DNA of 64,000 nt from RYN-230 sp963837335 (GTDB taxonomy: Bacteria; Actinomycetota; Actinomycetes; Streptosporangiales; Streptosporangiaceae): assembly GCA_963837335.1 (NCBI GenBank), contig CAWINS010000044.1, forward strand, positions 14,328-78,327, read 5' to 3'. Below the pieces are notes generated by a model. It made no database searches, had not been told where the DNA came from, and saw only the letters and a list, made by a program, of their open reading frames with translations. Below are positions 27,793 to 36,787 of the stretch, in pieces (the stretch's first letter is position 1; every line of letters starts with the position of its first letter). Both the position numbers and the translations under genes were made by a program.

Positions 27793-28872
27793 TTGATTGG
27801 GAAGGTGCTTCGCGGAACGCGGGTCGCTGGGCTCATCTGGTACCTGTATGGCCCGGGTTGGCGGGAGGAGCACACCGATCCGCACCTGGTCGCCGGTTGG
27901 CGAGATCCGGAGGAACTGGAACCGTCGCTCCGAGCCGACGGAACGCGGGACTTCCGGCGGATCAACGGATTATTGCATCAGCCGCTTGCCGGGCTCGGTC
28001 GGCGCGGGTTCGACAAGCCGGTATGGCATTGCGTGGCGCGGGCTGCTCCGGATGATCCGGTTCTCTCCGATATCCAGTGGGCACGGGTCGCGGAAGAGAT
28101 CATGCACCGAACTGGCCTGTCACGTTACGGCGACGACGAGGCGGTGCGCTGGATCGCGGTCCGGCACGCCCCGGATCATGTACACATCGTTGCCACGCTC
28201 GCGAGGCAGGACGGGACCAGGCCGCGGATCTGGAACGACTTCTTTCGCGTTCGTGAGGCTTGCCAGGCGGTCGAGCGACGGTACGGGCTGCGGGTCACCG
28301 CATCGGGGGATCGGACGGCGGGACGTCGGCCGACCCGGGCGGAGAACGAGCACGCGCGGCGGCGCGGCTGGGAGGAGCCTGCTCGCACCACGCTCAGGCG
28401 CGCGGTCCACACGGCCGCCGCGGGCGCGAGTAGCGAGCAGGAGTTCTTCGCCCGGCTGGAGGCGGCTGGGCTGCTCGTCCGGAAGCGGTTCGGTCAGCGC
28501 GACCCGGGTCAGGTGACCGGATACGCGGTGGCCTGCCCCGGCTACGTGAACGGCCAGGGCGCGCCGGTGTGGTTCGGTGGCGGGAAGCTCGCGGCCGATC
28601 TCACGCTGCCGAAGCTCCGTCAACGGTGGCTCTCCAGGGACCGGCCATCGACGCCAAACGCCCGTCCTGGCGCCCGGCTGAGCGCCGAGGAACGCCACCA
28701 CATCTGGAACGGCGCAAGTAATACTGCCGCGTGGGCTACCCACACGATCCGGTCGCGCGCCTACACCGATCCGGCAGCGGCTGCCGACGCGGCCTGGGCC
28801 GCCTCTGACGCCCTACACGTCGCCGCTGATGTCATGGGCAGTCGGACGCTCCGGCAGGCGGCAGACAGCTAA
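27793..28872 (+). CDS. Relaxase/mobilization nuclease
   Basis: A 359-residue DNA-nicking relaxase that would start conjugative transfer of the element. I choose the TTG at 27793 (behind GGGAG) because the family begins with IGKVLRGTRVAGLI; the longer frame from 27733 overlaps mobC. The metal-binding histidine triad is visible as VRHAPDHVHIVATL. The N-terminal catalytic tyrosine is likely in LIWYLYGPG. The C-terminal about 150 residues are Arg- and Ala-rich with no obvious helicase. Intact, unlike the integrase. MOB subclass not resolved. Confidence 0.88.
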   Translation: MIGKVLRGTRVAGLIWYLYGPGWREEHTDPHLVAGWRDPEELEPSLRADGTRDFRRINGLLHQPLAGLGRRGFDKPVWHCVARAAPDDPVLSDIQWARVAEEIMHRTGLSRYGDDEAVRWIAVRHAPDHVHIVATLARQDGTRPRIWNDFFRVREACQAVERRYGLRVTASGDRTAGRRPTRAENEHARRRGWEEPARTTLRRAVHTAAAGASSEQEFFARLEAAGLLVRKRFGQRDPGQVTGYAVACPGYVNGQGAPVWFGGGKLAADLTLPKLRQRWLSRDRPSTPNARPGARLSAEERHHIWNGASNTAAWATHTIRSRAYTDPAAAADAAWAASDALHVAADVMGSRTLRQAADS

Positions 28873-28995
28873 GCCCGGGCAGCTCGCTGCGGCTTCGGTC
28901 GCATCCCTCAGCCGACACCAACGGGGAACAGACTGCGGGCCACGGCTCGGCTGCTGGCGTTCGCGGCGACGTTTGGCGATGAGGACCAGGCCGCA

Positions 28996-29340
28996 GTGCT
29001 GATGCTTGTCGCGAAGCTCGCCGAGCTTGCCGTCGCTGTGGCCGAGCTGCGAGAGGCGCAGCGGCACGCGGCGCAGGCTTCGGCTGCCCGCGCTGCAGCC
29101 GAACGCCTCCATGTAGCGGCCTGCTCAGGACCGTTCCGAGGCCGATCGGCTTACGCGAAATCCACAGTGCGCCCGCATCGCCGGGCGAGAACCGCTGCGG
29201 ACCTCGCGGGGCTCGACTTCCCGGCCGGGGCCAACCCGGCCCGAAGGGCACCGCCCGGCAGCTCACAGCAAGGACCGGCCCAGGCACCCGCGCCGCGTCG
29301 CGCCAGTCAACCACGGAGACCGCGCGGGCCCAGCCCGTAG
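28996..29340 (+). CDS. Small helical protein downstream of the relaxase
   Basis: About 114 residues. An alanine-rich coiled-coil-like helix (LVAKLAELAVAVAELREAQR, HAAQASAARAAAERLHVA) is followed by a Pro/Arg-rich tail ending RRASQPRRPRGPSP. The frame is open upstream to about 28920 with natural-looking residues (ATARLLAFAATFGDEDQAAV), so the true start may be earlier, but no good start codon is visible. Similar small proteins follow relaxase genes in actinobacterial elements. Unknown function. Confidence 0.5.
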   Translation: MLMLVAKLAELAVAVAELREAQRHAAQASAARAAAERLHVAACSGPFRGRSAYAKSTVRPHRRARTAADLAGLDFPAGANPARRAPPGSSQQGPAQAPAPRRASQPRRPRGPSP

Positions 29341-29447
29341 CGCGAGCCACGCACGGAGCAATCAGGCGGCCGGACGTCGTAAGCATGACACGGAGGTCCA
29401 CCGGCTGACGGTCAAGAGCAAAATCTGCCGCGATTTGACGTCCGATC

Positions 29448-29474
29448 TCACGGTCAAATGACGGTCAAATGATC
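29448..29474. repeat. Right arm-type repeat (two ACGGTCAA boxes 11 bp apart)
   Basis: Boxes start at 29450 and 29461 with the same spacing and orientation as the block at 19341-19367; the 27-bp blocks differ at one base. A further single ACGGTCAA is at 29408-29415. The distance to the core repeat is about 50 bp. Together with the left block it would flank the core in the excised circle. Confidence 0.65.
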
Positions 29475-29524
29475 AAGGGCCCGGTCATCTACGGCTGTGT
29501 AGAAACCCGTCCTACCTGGAATTA

Positions 29525-29573
29525 CTGGTCGGGGTGGCCGGATTTGAACCGGCGGCCTCTTCGTCCCGAACGA
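29525..29573. repeat. Attachment site, right end, within tRNA-Pro
   Basis: The second copy of the 49-bp direct repeat, covering the 3' half of the intact tRNA-Pro gene from the anticodon loop to the CCA end, plus one flanking base. Insertion here leaves the tRNA gene whole. Confidence 0.92.
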
Positions 29574-29602
29574 AGCGCGCTGCCAAGCTGCGCCACACCC
29601 CG
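29526..29602 (-). tRNA. tRNA-Pro (anticodon CGG)
   Basis: Reading the minus strand, an acceptor stem CGGGGTG pairs with CACCCCG, followed by a D arm, the anticodon stem CTTCG/CGAAG around loop TTCGGGA (anticodon CGG), and a T arm with GGTTCAAATCC. CCA is encoded at 29526-29528. The body is 74 nt plus CCA. The 3' part serves as the integration site of the adjacent mobile element. Confidence 0.96.
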
Positions 29603-29661
29603 CCGGCCAGTTCGGGGCCTAGACCCCCGGGGCGGCCGATTTCCCCGGAACCTCCGGCAGT

Positions 29662-30594
29662 CTAGCCGATCCGCGGCACCAGCGTGAGCAGCGTGGCTTC
29701 CGGCCGGCAGGCGAATCGGACCGGGGCCCACGGTGAGGTGCCCAGCCCGGCCGACACATGCAGCCAGGGCCGGGTGTCAGGCTCCCCGAAGTCCGGCTCA
29801 GCGGCCGGGTACCGGTGCAGCCCGCTGACCCGCTCCCGGTCGATGCCGCAGTTGGTGACCAGGGCGCCGTAGAACGGGACACGCAACTGGCCGCCATGAG
29901 TGTGGCCCGCCAGCAGCAGGTCGTAACCGTCCGCGGTGAACTGATCGAGCACCCGCGGCTCCGGCGAGTGCATCACGCCCAGCCGAAGGTCTGCGCCGGG
30001 ATCTGCTGGCCCGGCGATTTCCTGGTAACGATCGCGCTTGGTGTGCGAGTCGTGCACCCCGCCAACCTCGATGTCCAGGTCACCGGCCTTGACCCGGCCG
30101 CGGCGGTTGTTCACGTCGAGCCACCCGGCCGCGGCCATGCCCTCCCCCAGTTCGGCCCAGGGCAGGTCCGGGATGTGCCGCAGATGCTCGTTGCTGCTGT
30201 CGCGCCACAGGTACCGCAGCGGGTTCTTGGGGATCGGCGAGTACAGGTCGTTGGATCCGTACACGAACACCCCAGGCCGGTCCAGCAGCGGGCCGAGCGC
30301 GTCCAGGAATGGCTCGACCGCCCGGCCGCTGGCGATGGAATCGCCGGTGTTCACCACCAGATCGGGCGCCAGCGCGTCCAGCGACCTGATCCAGGACATC
30401 AGCCGGTGGCGGCCGGGCGTCAGGTGCGCGTCGGAGATGTGCAGCACGCGCAGGGGCGCCGCTCCGGCGGGGAGCACGGGAACGTCGCGGCGGCGCAGGG
30501 CGAACCAGTTCCGCTCGGCGACCGAGCCGTACGCGAAGGCTGTCCCGCCCAGCACGGCCGCGGTCCCGAGGGCCTGGAGGGCTCGTGATCGCAT
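29662..30594 (-). CDS. Metallophosphoesterase, membrane-anchored (YkuE-like)
   Basis: A 310-residue calcineurin-like phosphoesterase. An N-terminal hydrophobic segment (LGTAAVLGGTAFAYGSVA) suggests a membrane anchor or signal. Metal-binding motifs in order: LHISDAHLTPG (D-x-H), VVNTGDS (GD), YGSNDL (GN[H/D] position), GVMHSPEP and LAGHTHGGQL (GHTH). It probably hydrolyses a phosphodiester or lipid phosphate outside the membrane. It begins just left of the GatB/YqeY gene, divergently, as in other actinomycetes. Confidence 0.9.
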   Translation of the reverse strand: MRSRALQALGTAAVLGGTAFAYGSVAERNWFALRRRDVPVLPAGAAPLRVLHISDAHLTPGRHRLMSWIRSLDALAPDLVVNTGDSIASGRAVEPFLDALGPLLDRPGVFVYGSNDLYSPIPKNPLRYLWRDSSNEHLRHIPDLPWAELGEGMAAAGWLDVNNRRGRVKAGDLDIEVGGVHDSHTKRDRYQEIAGPADPGADLRLGVMHSPEPRVLDQFTADGYDLLLAGHTHGGQLRVPFYGALVTNCGIDRERVSGLHRYPAAEPDFGEPDTRPWLHVSAGLGTSPWAPVRFACRPEATLLTLVPRIG

Positions 30595-30756
30595 CCCACT
30601 ATGGTGCCATGCCCGCGCCGTGCGCGGTCCGCTACTGAATGCACGTGGATGGCCGGGCTGGGCCGGTGGTGTTCGTTATCGATGCTGTCGAGCCCGTGCG
30701 TGGCGCGCTGCGCGGGCGGGCAGCGGGCGCGCTTGCGGACAGGGCAGGATGGACCC

Positions 30757-31218
30757 ATGGCAGCACTCAAGGACCAGTTGCGGGCCGATCTCACCGCCTC
30801 GATGAAGGCCCGTGACGAGGTCAGGACCCGCACCCTGCGGATGGCGCTGACCGCCGTGTCCACGGCCGAAGTCGCCGGAAGCACCTCCCGCGAGCTCAGC
30901 GACGACGAAGTGGTCACGGTGCTGACCAGGGAGGCCAAGCGGCGGCGGGAAGCCGCGGACGCCTTCGCGGCGGCCGGCCGGACGGAGCAGGCCTCGGCGG
31001 AGCGGGCCGAGGGCGAGGTGCTCGACGGCTACCTCCCGGCCCAGCTGGGCGACGACGAGATCGCCGCGATCGTGACGGCCGGCATCCAGCAGACGGGCGC
31101 CAGCGGCATGAAGGCCATGGGCCAGGTCATGAAGGTGGTCACCCCGCAGACCGCGGGGCGCGCGGACGGCGGCCGGGTCGCCGCCGAGGTCCGCCGCCAG
31201 CTGGCTAGCCAGGACTAG
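30757..31218 (+). CDS. GatB/YqeY domain-containing protein
   Basis: A 153-residue YqeY-family protein: MAALKDQLRADLTASMKARD, then RTLRMALTAVSTAEVAG, the helical middle VLTREAKRRREAADAFAAAG, and the C-terminal domain SGMKAMGQVMKVVTPQTAGR. It is related to the tRNA-binding tail of GatB amidotransferase subunits, but free-standing YqeY proteins have no proven reaction. ATG 30757 matches the family start. Neighbours are the metallophosphoesterase and the penicillin-binding protein, a conserved context with wblA. Confidence 0.92.
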   Translation: MAALKDQLRADLTASMKARDEVRTRTLRMALTAVSTAEVAGSTSRELSDDEVVTVLTREAKRRREAADAFAAAGRTEQASAERAEGEVLDGYLPAQLGDDEIAAIVTAGIQQTGASGMKAMGQVMKVVTPQTAGRADGGRVAAEVRRQLASQD

Positions 31219-31307
31219 TCAGGGACTAGTCACCCCAGATCAAACCCGCAAAATCCGCTCTAACGGGCCTCAGCTGGTCCCGTTCCCCGGTTCCGGGAGG
31301 CGGGCCG

Positions 31308-33586
31308 CTAGTTAGAGGGCGGCCCGCCGCCGTTGCCGTTCCCAGGGCCGGGGCCGCCGCCGTTGCCGGGCCCGCCGTTGCCGGGCCCGCCGCCGTTGCC
31401 GGGCCCGGGACCGTGGCCGCCGCCCTTGCCGGGCTTCTTCGGCGGGGCCGGGTTGTTCACGCCGGTGCCCATCGACCAGAGCTCGCCGGGGATGTCAGCC
31501 ATGACGAAGCCCGGGGCCGGATTGGCCAGGTTCGCGTTCATGAACGTCATATGCCAGGTGTGCGCGGGCGCGTCGGCGCCGAACATCTCGCCGGGGCAAC
31601 CTAGCCGGTAGCAGGAGCCGGTGACGCCGATCCATCGGGAACTTGACCGGGTCTGTCGGGTTGTACACGGACACGTAGCCGGCCAGATCGGGGGTGTACC
31701 CGCCAAACGCGGCGTAGTCGAAGTTGTCCGACGTGCCCGTCTTGCCCGCCGCGGGCCGCCCGATGCCCAGGCCCGCCGCGGTCCCGACGGTCAGCACGCT
31801 CTGCAGGACGTAACTGGCCGCGTCGGCGACACCGGCGGGCATGGCCTGGTGGCAGTGCGGCTTCTGGACTGGAAGCCGGGCCCCGGTCCCGCTGATGATC
31901 CTGGCCACGGCGATCGGCGTGCAGTACATGCCGCGGGCGGCCACGGTCGCGTAGGCCGCGGCCATGCTCATCGGGGACACGTTGATCGAGCCGAGGGTGA
32001 AGGACGGGATGTCATCGGCGGGCGGATTGTCGTGGCCGTCCCACTTCAGCAGCGACCTGCCGTCCGCCCGGGTCACGCCCATCGCGGCGGCCGTCTTGAC
32101 CACGTTGCACAGGCCGACCTTGCGCTCCAGCATGCCGAAGTAGATGTTCACCGACTGGGCGGTGGCGTTGTACAGGCTGAACCCGCCCTTTTCTGACCTC
32201 GAGTCGTTGATCACGTGCCAGGGCCCGGTCGGCTCGACCCTTGCAGTTGGTGAACCCGGTCAGGGTCGTGGCCGCCGGGACGGTCTGCGGGAACCCGAAC
32301 GGCACGCCCTGCTCCAGGGCGGTGATCAGGGTGAACAGCTTGGACGAGGAGCCGGTCTGCACCCCCACCCCGCCGTCGTACGGGGTGTTCACCGCGTAGT
32401 CCACGGTGGTCTGGTTCTTCCCGAAGCCGTAGGACCGGTCGTTGGCGATGGCCTTGATGTTCCCGGATCCGGGCTGGATAAGGACCTCGGAGTCCGCGTT
32501 AGCACCCGGGTTGGCCCCGTTGGGCGGCTGCGGCACCATGTAGTTCACCGCCTGCTTGGCGGCGTGCTCGTCCTTCCGGCTCAGCGTGGTGTAGATCTTC
32601 AGGCCCCCGGTGGTGTTCAGGGTGTTCCAGGCCTGGGAGAAGGCGTTGTCCTGCTTCAGCAGCGAGAACACGTAGTCACAGAAGAACGCCGCGCTCCTGG
32701 CCGAGCCGCTGGTGCAGCCGGACTGCAGCGGGGACAGGTGCAGTCTGAGTCCCTGCTTGCCGACGGCCACCGCGCGCGCCTGGGTGATGATGTGCAGCTG
32801 GGCCATCCGGGCCAGCACCACATTGCGCCGCTTGATCACCGCCTTGGGGTTGGTGACGGGATTGTCGAGCGACGGGTTCTCCACCATCCCGGCCAGCATG
32901 GCCGCCTGGGGCAGGGTCAGCTGGGCCGCGGTGGTGTCGAAGTACCGCTCGGCGGCGGCCCCGACCCCGACCGCCTGGTTGCCGTAGAAGGTGCCGAAGA
33001 ACGCGGCGTTGAGGTAGCCCGCCAGGATCTGGTCCTTCGTCATCTTCCCCTCGACGTCGATGGCCAGCCGCAGTTCCTTGATCTTGCGGCTCAGCGTCTC
33101 CGAGGTAGCCTCTTCGGCCATCTTGGTGTTCGGCGCGGTCAGGATGAGCGCGTTCTTCACGTACTGCTGGGTGAGCGTGGACCCGCCCTGGACCTGCTTG
33201 TGCTCGAGGTCATAGACGACGGCCCGGAGCGTGCCGCGGACGTCGATGGCCCCGTGCTGGTAGAACCGGGAGTCCTCGATGGCCACGATGGCCTTGCGCA
33301 TCACGGGCGAGATCTGATTGAAGGTGACCGGCTCCCGGTCGATGCCGCGCGGGTAGAAGTACGCCAGCAGGTGGCCTCTGCTGTCCAGGATTTCGGAGCG
33401 AACGGGCAGCTGGCCGATGACGCCGGCCTTCATGGTGTTGAAGCTGTTCGTCTCGTTGCGGGTCACGAGCCCGACCGCGCCCACCGCCGGGACCGCCAGG
33501 CCTCCCGCGAGCAGGCCAGCGACCACGGCATACAGGATGATGCGCGCGACGATGCCGACCTTCGCGAAGGCTCCAGGTGTCAACAC
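31308..33586 (-). pseudogene. Bifunctional penicillin-binding protein (class A PBP), two frameshifts
   Basis: A membrane-anchored peptidoglycan glycosyltransferase/transpeptidase. A TM helix near residues 12-38 precedes the GT51 domain with catalytic Glu in IVAIEDSRFYQHGAIDVRGT and GGSTLTQQYVKN. The transpeptidase domain shows SxxK (GSSSKLF), SxN (AQSVNIYFG) and KTG (AGKTGTSDNF). One extra base near 32240 (after TNCKG; expected EPTGPWHVINDSRS) and another near 31640 (after VKFPM; expected IGVTGSCYRLGC) break the frame. The end is a Gly/Asn/Pro-rich tail to 31308. It sits divergent from wblA, as elsewhere in actinomycetes. Confidence 0.87.
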
Positions 33587-33869
33587 GATCCTCAGGGTAT
33601 CCCTTGCGGCTTGCGTAACATGTCCAGTCGCGAGAGGCTAGCCTGCCACGCGGAACGGTGACCACTCGGCAAGCATGGTATGGCCCAGGCGGGCTATGCG
33701 CGAAATGGGCCCAACGGGCTCTGGCGCTGACCCCCTGATCTTCCGTAAGTTACTTTTCCGCAACACCGACAACGGAAACAGGCGTGAAAACGTCTGCCCC
33801 TGGACCGCAGGTGAACGCCATCCGGCGTGACGACCTCCCGGGCCGTGACGATCAGGAGGAGTGGGCCAC

Positions 33870-34172
33870 ATGTGGATCACAGACTGGACCGCCCGCGCCG
33901 CATGCAAGGGAACGGACCCGGACGAGCTTTTCGTCCAGGGTGCGGCGCAGAACCGGGCCAAGCTGATCTGCCGCGGCTGCACCGTCCGCACCGAATGCCT
34001 GGCCGATGCGCTAGACAACCGCATCGAGTTCGGCGTCTGGGGCGGCATGACCGAACGTGAGCGCCGGGCACTGCTCCGCCGCCGCCCCGACGTGACGTCG
34101 TGGCGGGAACTGCTGGAGCACGCCCGCAACCAGTACGAGCGCACCTCGGACGACGAACTGGTTGCTAGCTGA
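33870..34172 (+). CDS. wblA: WhiB-family transcriptional regulator, WblA/WhiB4-type
   Basis: A 100-residue iron-sulfur regulator. Cys12, Cys34, Cys37 and Cys43 give the C-x21-C-x2-C-x5-C cluster site; GVWGG (55-59) is the turn before the basic DNA-binding tail RERRALLRRR. The segments DPDELFVQGAAQNRAK and ECLADALDNRIEFGVWGG match the WblA/WhiB4 branch, which represses antibiotic production and links to redox stress in Streptomyces and Mycobacterium. ATG 33870 follows AGGAGGA by 9 nt. Position next to a PBP and two ArsA-like ATPases also matches wblA. Confidence 0.92.
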   Translation: MWITDWTARAACKGTDPDELFVQGAAQNRAKLICRGCTVRTECLADALDNRIEFGVWGGMTERERRALLRRRPDVTSWRELLEHARNQYERTSDDELVAS

Positions 34173-34206
34173 CAAGCCGGATGAAATCGCTCAGCGAGCA
34201 GCGTCG

Positions 34207-35499
34207 CTAGCTGAGCCTCACCCCCCGGGCGAGTTCCTTCCCCACCGAGCGCAGGCCATCGAGGTCATGGACGTCCTCTGGCTGCGCGAGGACCTCGGCT
34301 ATCGGGATCGCCGGGTGAGCTGCTGAGAAGCTTTCTTCCAGCCGACGCTCCCGCTCAGCCAGCTGCATCCGCTCTGCGTGCAAGCGCAGGGCGGTCGCGG
34401 TGAGCGGATGACGTGACATGGTCGCAGCCGCAGCGGGTGTCCCGCGCAGGTCGCGGGCTCCCGCTTCGGGGCCAGCGAGACCGTTCCCGGCTCGCTGGCC
34501 ATCCTCTCCTTGGCCGTTTTCACCCAGGCCAAGGGGATTCTCGCCATTTCCCGGAACCGGCTGCAGCACCTCGGCCGCGGCCAGGCTGCGCGCGGCCGAC
34601 AGCCCGGCCGCCGGTGAGCGGTGCACCCGGTTGACGATCAGGCCGGCGAGCGGCATCTGGTCCGAAGACAGCCGGTCCACGAAGTACGACGCCTCGCGCA
34701 GGGCGTCCGGCTCGGGGGTGGCGATGACCAGGAACGCGGTCCCGGGTGCCTGGAGCAGCCGGTAGGTGTCCTCGGCCCGCTCACGGAACCCGCCGAACAT
34801 GGTGTCGAAGGCCGCGATGAAGGTCTGCACGTCGCGGAGCATCTGGACGCCGATGATCTTGGTGATCACGCCGGTCACCATGGTGAAGCCGGCCGTCATG
34901 AACTTCAGGTACGCCCGGCCGCCCGCCTTGGTGGGGGTGCTCAGCAGCCGGATCAGCCGTCCGTCGAGGAACCGGCCCAGGCGCTGCGGGGCATCCAGGA
35001 AATCGAGCGCCGACCGGCTCGGCGGCGTATCCACCACGATCAGGTCCCACTCGTCGGCCCGGCGCAGCTGGCCCAGCTTCTCCATGGCCATGTACTCCTG
35101 CGTGCCGGCGAAGCTCGACGACAGCGACTGGTAGAACGGGTTGGCCAGGATCTGCGCGGCCCGGTCCGGGTCGGAGTGCGCTTCGACGATCTCGTCGAAG
35201 GTCCGCTTCATGTCCAGCATCATCGCGTGCAGGCTGCCCCCCGCCGCCTCGCCGTTGCTGGTCGCACCGGGGACCGGCCGCGGGGTGTTATCCAGTGACG
35301 ACAGGCCCATCGATTGCGCGAGGCGCCGGGCCGGGTCCACGGTGAGCACGACCGCGTGCCTGCCCCGCTCGGCGGCGCGCAGGCCCAGCGCCGCGGCGGT
35401 CGTGGTCTTGCCGACCCCACCCGAGCCGCAGCACACGATGATCCGGGTCCGCGGATCATCCAGCAGCCGGTCCACCTCGAGGGCTGGCCCTGGTCGCAT
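34207..35499 (-). CDS. ArsA/GET3-like ATPase (second of two)
   Basis: A 430-residue deviant-Walker ATPase. P-loop IVCCGSGGVGKTTTAAALGL, switch region VLTVDPARRLAQSMG, and switch II WDLIVVDTPPSRSALDFLD. There is no arsenite-binding cysteine set, so it is not an arsenical pump subunit. A Gly/Asn-rich insert of about 45 residues lies before the C-terminal helices. I take ATG 35499 as start because the family opens there; GTG 35553 overlaps the upstream stop. Function in the wblA neighbourhood is unknown. Confidence 0.85.
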   Translation of the reverse strand: MRPGPALEVDRLLDDPRTRIIVCCGSGGVGKTTTAAALGLRAAERGRHAVVLTVDPARRLAQSMGLSSLDNTPRPVPGATSNGEAAGGSLHAMMLDMKRTFDEIVEAHSDPDRAAQILANPFYQSLSSSFAGTQEYMAMEKLGQLRRADEWDLIVVDTPPSRSALDFLDAPQRLGRFLDGRLIRLLSTPTKAGGRAYLKFMTAGFTMVTGVITKIIGVQMLRDVQTFIAAFDTMFGGFRERAEDTYRLLQAPGTAFLVIATPEPDALREASYFVDRLSSDQMPLAGLIVNRVHRSPAAGLSAARSLAAAEVLQPVPGNGENPLGLGENGQGEDGQRAGNGLAGPEAGARDLRGTPAAAATMSRHPLTATALRLHAERMQLAERERRLEESFSAAHPAIPIAEVLAQPEDVHDLDGLRSVGKELARGVRLS

Positions 35500-35533
35500 G
35501 TCAGGCTGCTCCCTGTTTGTTTCTTCGCATAGC

Positions 35534-36547
35534 TCAGGCTGCTCCCTGCTCACGCAGTGCGGCGGCCAGCCGGTACAGCCCGGCCAGGTCCATCTGGTCA
35601 GTGATCAGCGGGAGGTCGTAGCAGGGCTGCCCGGCGTCGGCCAGCCGGGCCCGCTGGGCCCGCTGGGCCAGCTCCTCACGGGCGTGCTCGGTCAGCTCCG
35701 CGGTCAGGCTGGCGGCCAGCCCGCGCAGGTCCTCGACGCCCGCCGCCTTCAGGCCCAGGTCCAGCTCGTGCTCGTCCAGCGCCCCGCCGGCCGCCGCCTG
35801 CAGCTGCTCCTCGGTCAGGTCCACCGGGCGGACCATGTTGATCATGATGCCGCCGAGCTGGAGGCCGCCCTGGGCCAGCCCGCGCAGCTCGGCCACGCCG
35901 TCCAGGGTCTCCTGGACCGGCATCTCCTCCAGGACCGTCACGAAATGCACGGCGGTCTGCGGGGATTTGATCACGCTCTGCACGGTGTCGGCGTGGCCGC
36001 GGATCGGACCCACCTTGGCCAGGCCGGATATCTCGGTGGCCACGTTCAGGAAATTGCCGATCCGGCCGGTGGGCGGGGCGTCCATGACCACCGCGTCGTA
36101 GTAGAGCCGTCCCCCGGACCGGCGCCGGGTGGCCTCGACGGCCTTGCCGGTCAGCAGCACGTCACGCAGGCCGGGGGCAATGGTGGTGGCGAAGTCAACC
36201 ACGCCCAGGCGGGTCAGGGCGGTCCCGGCGTGCCGGAGGTTGTAGAACATCTCCAGGTACTCGATCAGGGCGGCCTCGGGATCGGCGGCGAGCCCTTCCA
36301 CCTCCCCGCCGGGCAGGGTGGGGGTGCCCGGAGCTACCGCGACCCGCCGCTCCGCGTACGGCAGCGGCGGGGAGTCGAAGAGGCGGGCGATGCCCTGGCG
36401 TCCCTCGACTTCCATGAGCAGCACCCGGCGGCCGCCGGCCGCCAGCGCGATGGCCAGTGCCCCGGCTACCGTCGTCTTGCCCGTCCCGCCCTTGCCGGTG
36501 ACAACGTGCAGCCGGACACCTTCCCAATCTGTGTCCCGCGACTTCAC
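35534..36547 (-). CDS. ArsA/GET3-like ATPase (first of two)
   Basis: A 337-residue P-loop ATPase with GKGGTGKTTVAGALAIALAA near the N-terminus, switch I LMEVEGRQGIARLFD, and switch II YDAVVMDAPPTGRIGNFL. The C-terminal half has alternating hydrophobic segments (GLQLGGIMINMVRPVDLTEE). GTG 36547 is a reasonable start just before the P-loop strand; the frame is open to 36883 but there reads as non-protein. It overlaps the potential GTG start of the downstream paralogue. The pair probably forms a heterodimer. Confidence 0.85.
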   Translation of the reverse strand: MKSRDTDWEGVRLHVVTGKGGTGKTTVAGALAIALAAGGRRVLLMEVEGRQGIARLFDSPPLPYAERRVAVAPGTPTLPGGEVEGLAADPEAALIEYLEMFYNLRHAGTALTRLGVVDFATTIAPGLRDVLLTGKAVEATRRRSGGRLYYDAVVMDAPPTGRIGNFLNVATEISGLAKVGPIRGHADTVQSVIKSPQTAVHFVTVLEEMPVQETLDGVAELRGLAQGGLQLGGIMINMVRPVDLTEEQLQAAAGGALDEHELDLGLKAAGVEDLRGLAASLTAELTEHAREELAQRAQRARLADAGQPCYDLPLITDQMDLAGLYRLAAALREQGAA

Positions 36548-36787
36548 CCACAGGAGGCTATCTCCGCCCGGCCACCAGATACTCCGCTCGCCCGGGGGCT
36601 GCGGAGCTCGCCGGCGGGTGGCGATGTCCCGCGCGGGAGTGCTGCGGTCAGGGGGTCTGGCGGGCCGCTGGTCATGGGGTCCGGCGGGCTGCGGCGGGGG
36701 GTAGTGTCGCGCGTCCCGTTTGTCACTAGGCTGGTCCTGAAAGGGCCAGACGGCGGGGGACCTCAGCGATGAGAAGAGGTGTGTCCG

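Larger units (their letters stand above)
19176..29573. mobile_element. Integrative mobilizable element inserted in tRNA-Pro(CGG)
   Basis: A 10.4-kb element bounded by a perfect 49-bp direct repeat. The right copy is the 3' part of an intact tRNA-Pro gene and the left copy is an orphan 3' fragment, the standard footprint of tyrosine-integrase insertion. Within it are a tyrosine integrase next to the left end, a DUF397/XRE/HATPase regulatory triad, cargo genes, and a MobC-relaxase pair near the right end. Matching arm-type repeats lie inside both ends. I see no transfer ATPase, replication initiator or excisionase, so it is mobilizable rather than self-transmissible as far as visible. The integrase carries a frameshift, so excision may be lost. 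Confidence 0.88.

Noticed and set aside
31320..31430. Regular gccgttgccgggcccg repeat as a structural RNA or CRISPR-like array
   Set aside because: It encodes the Gly/Asn/Pro tail of the penicillin-binding protein in frame.
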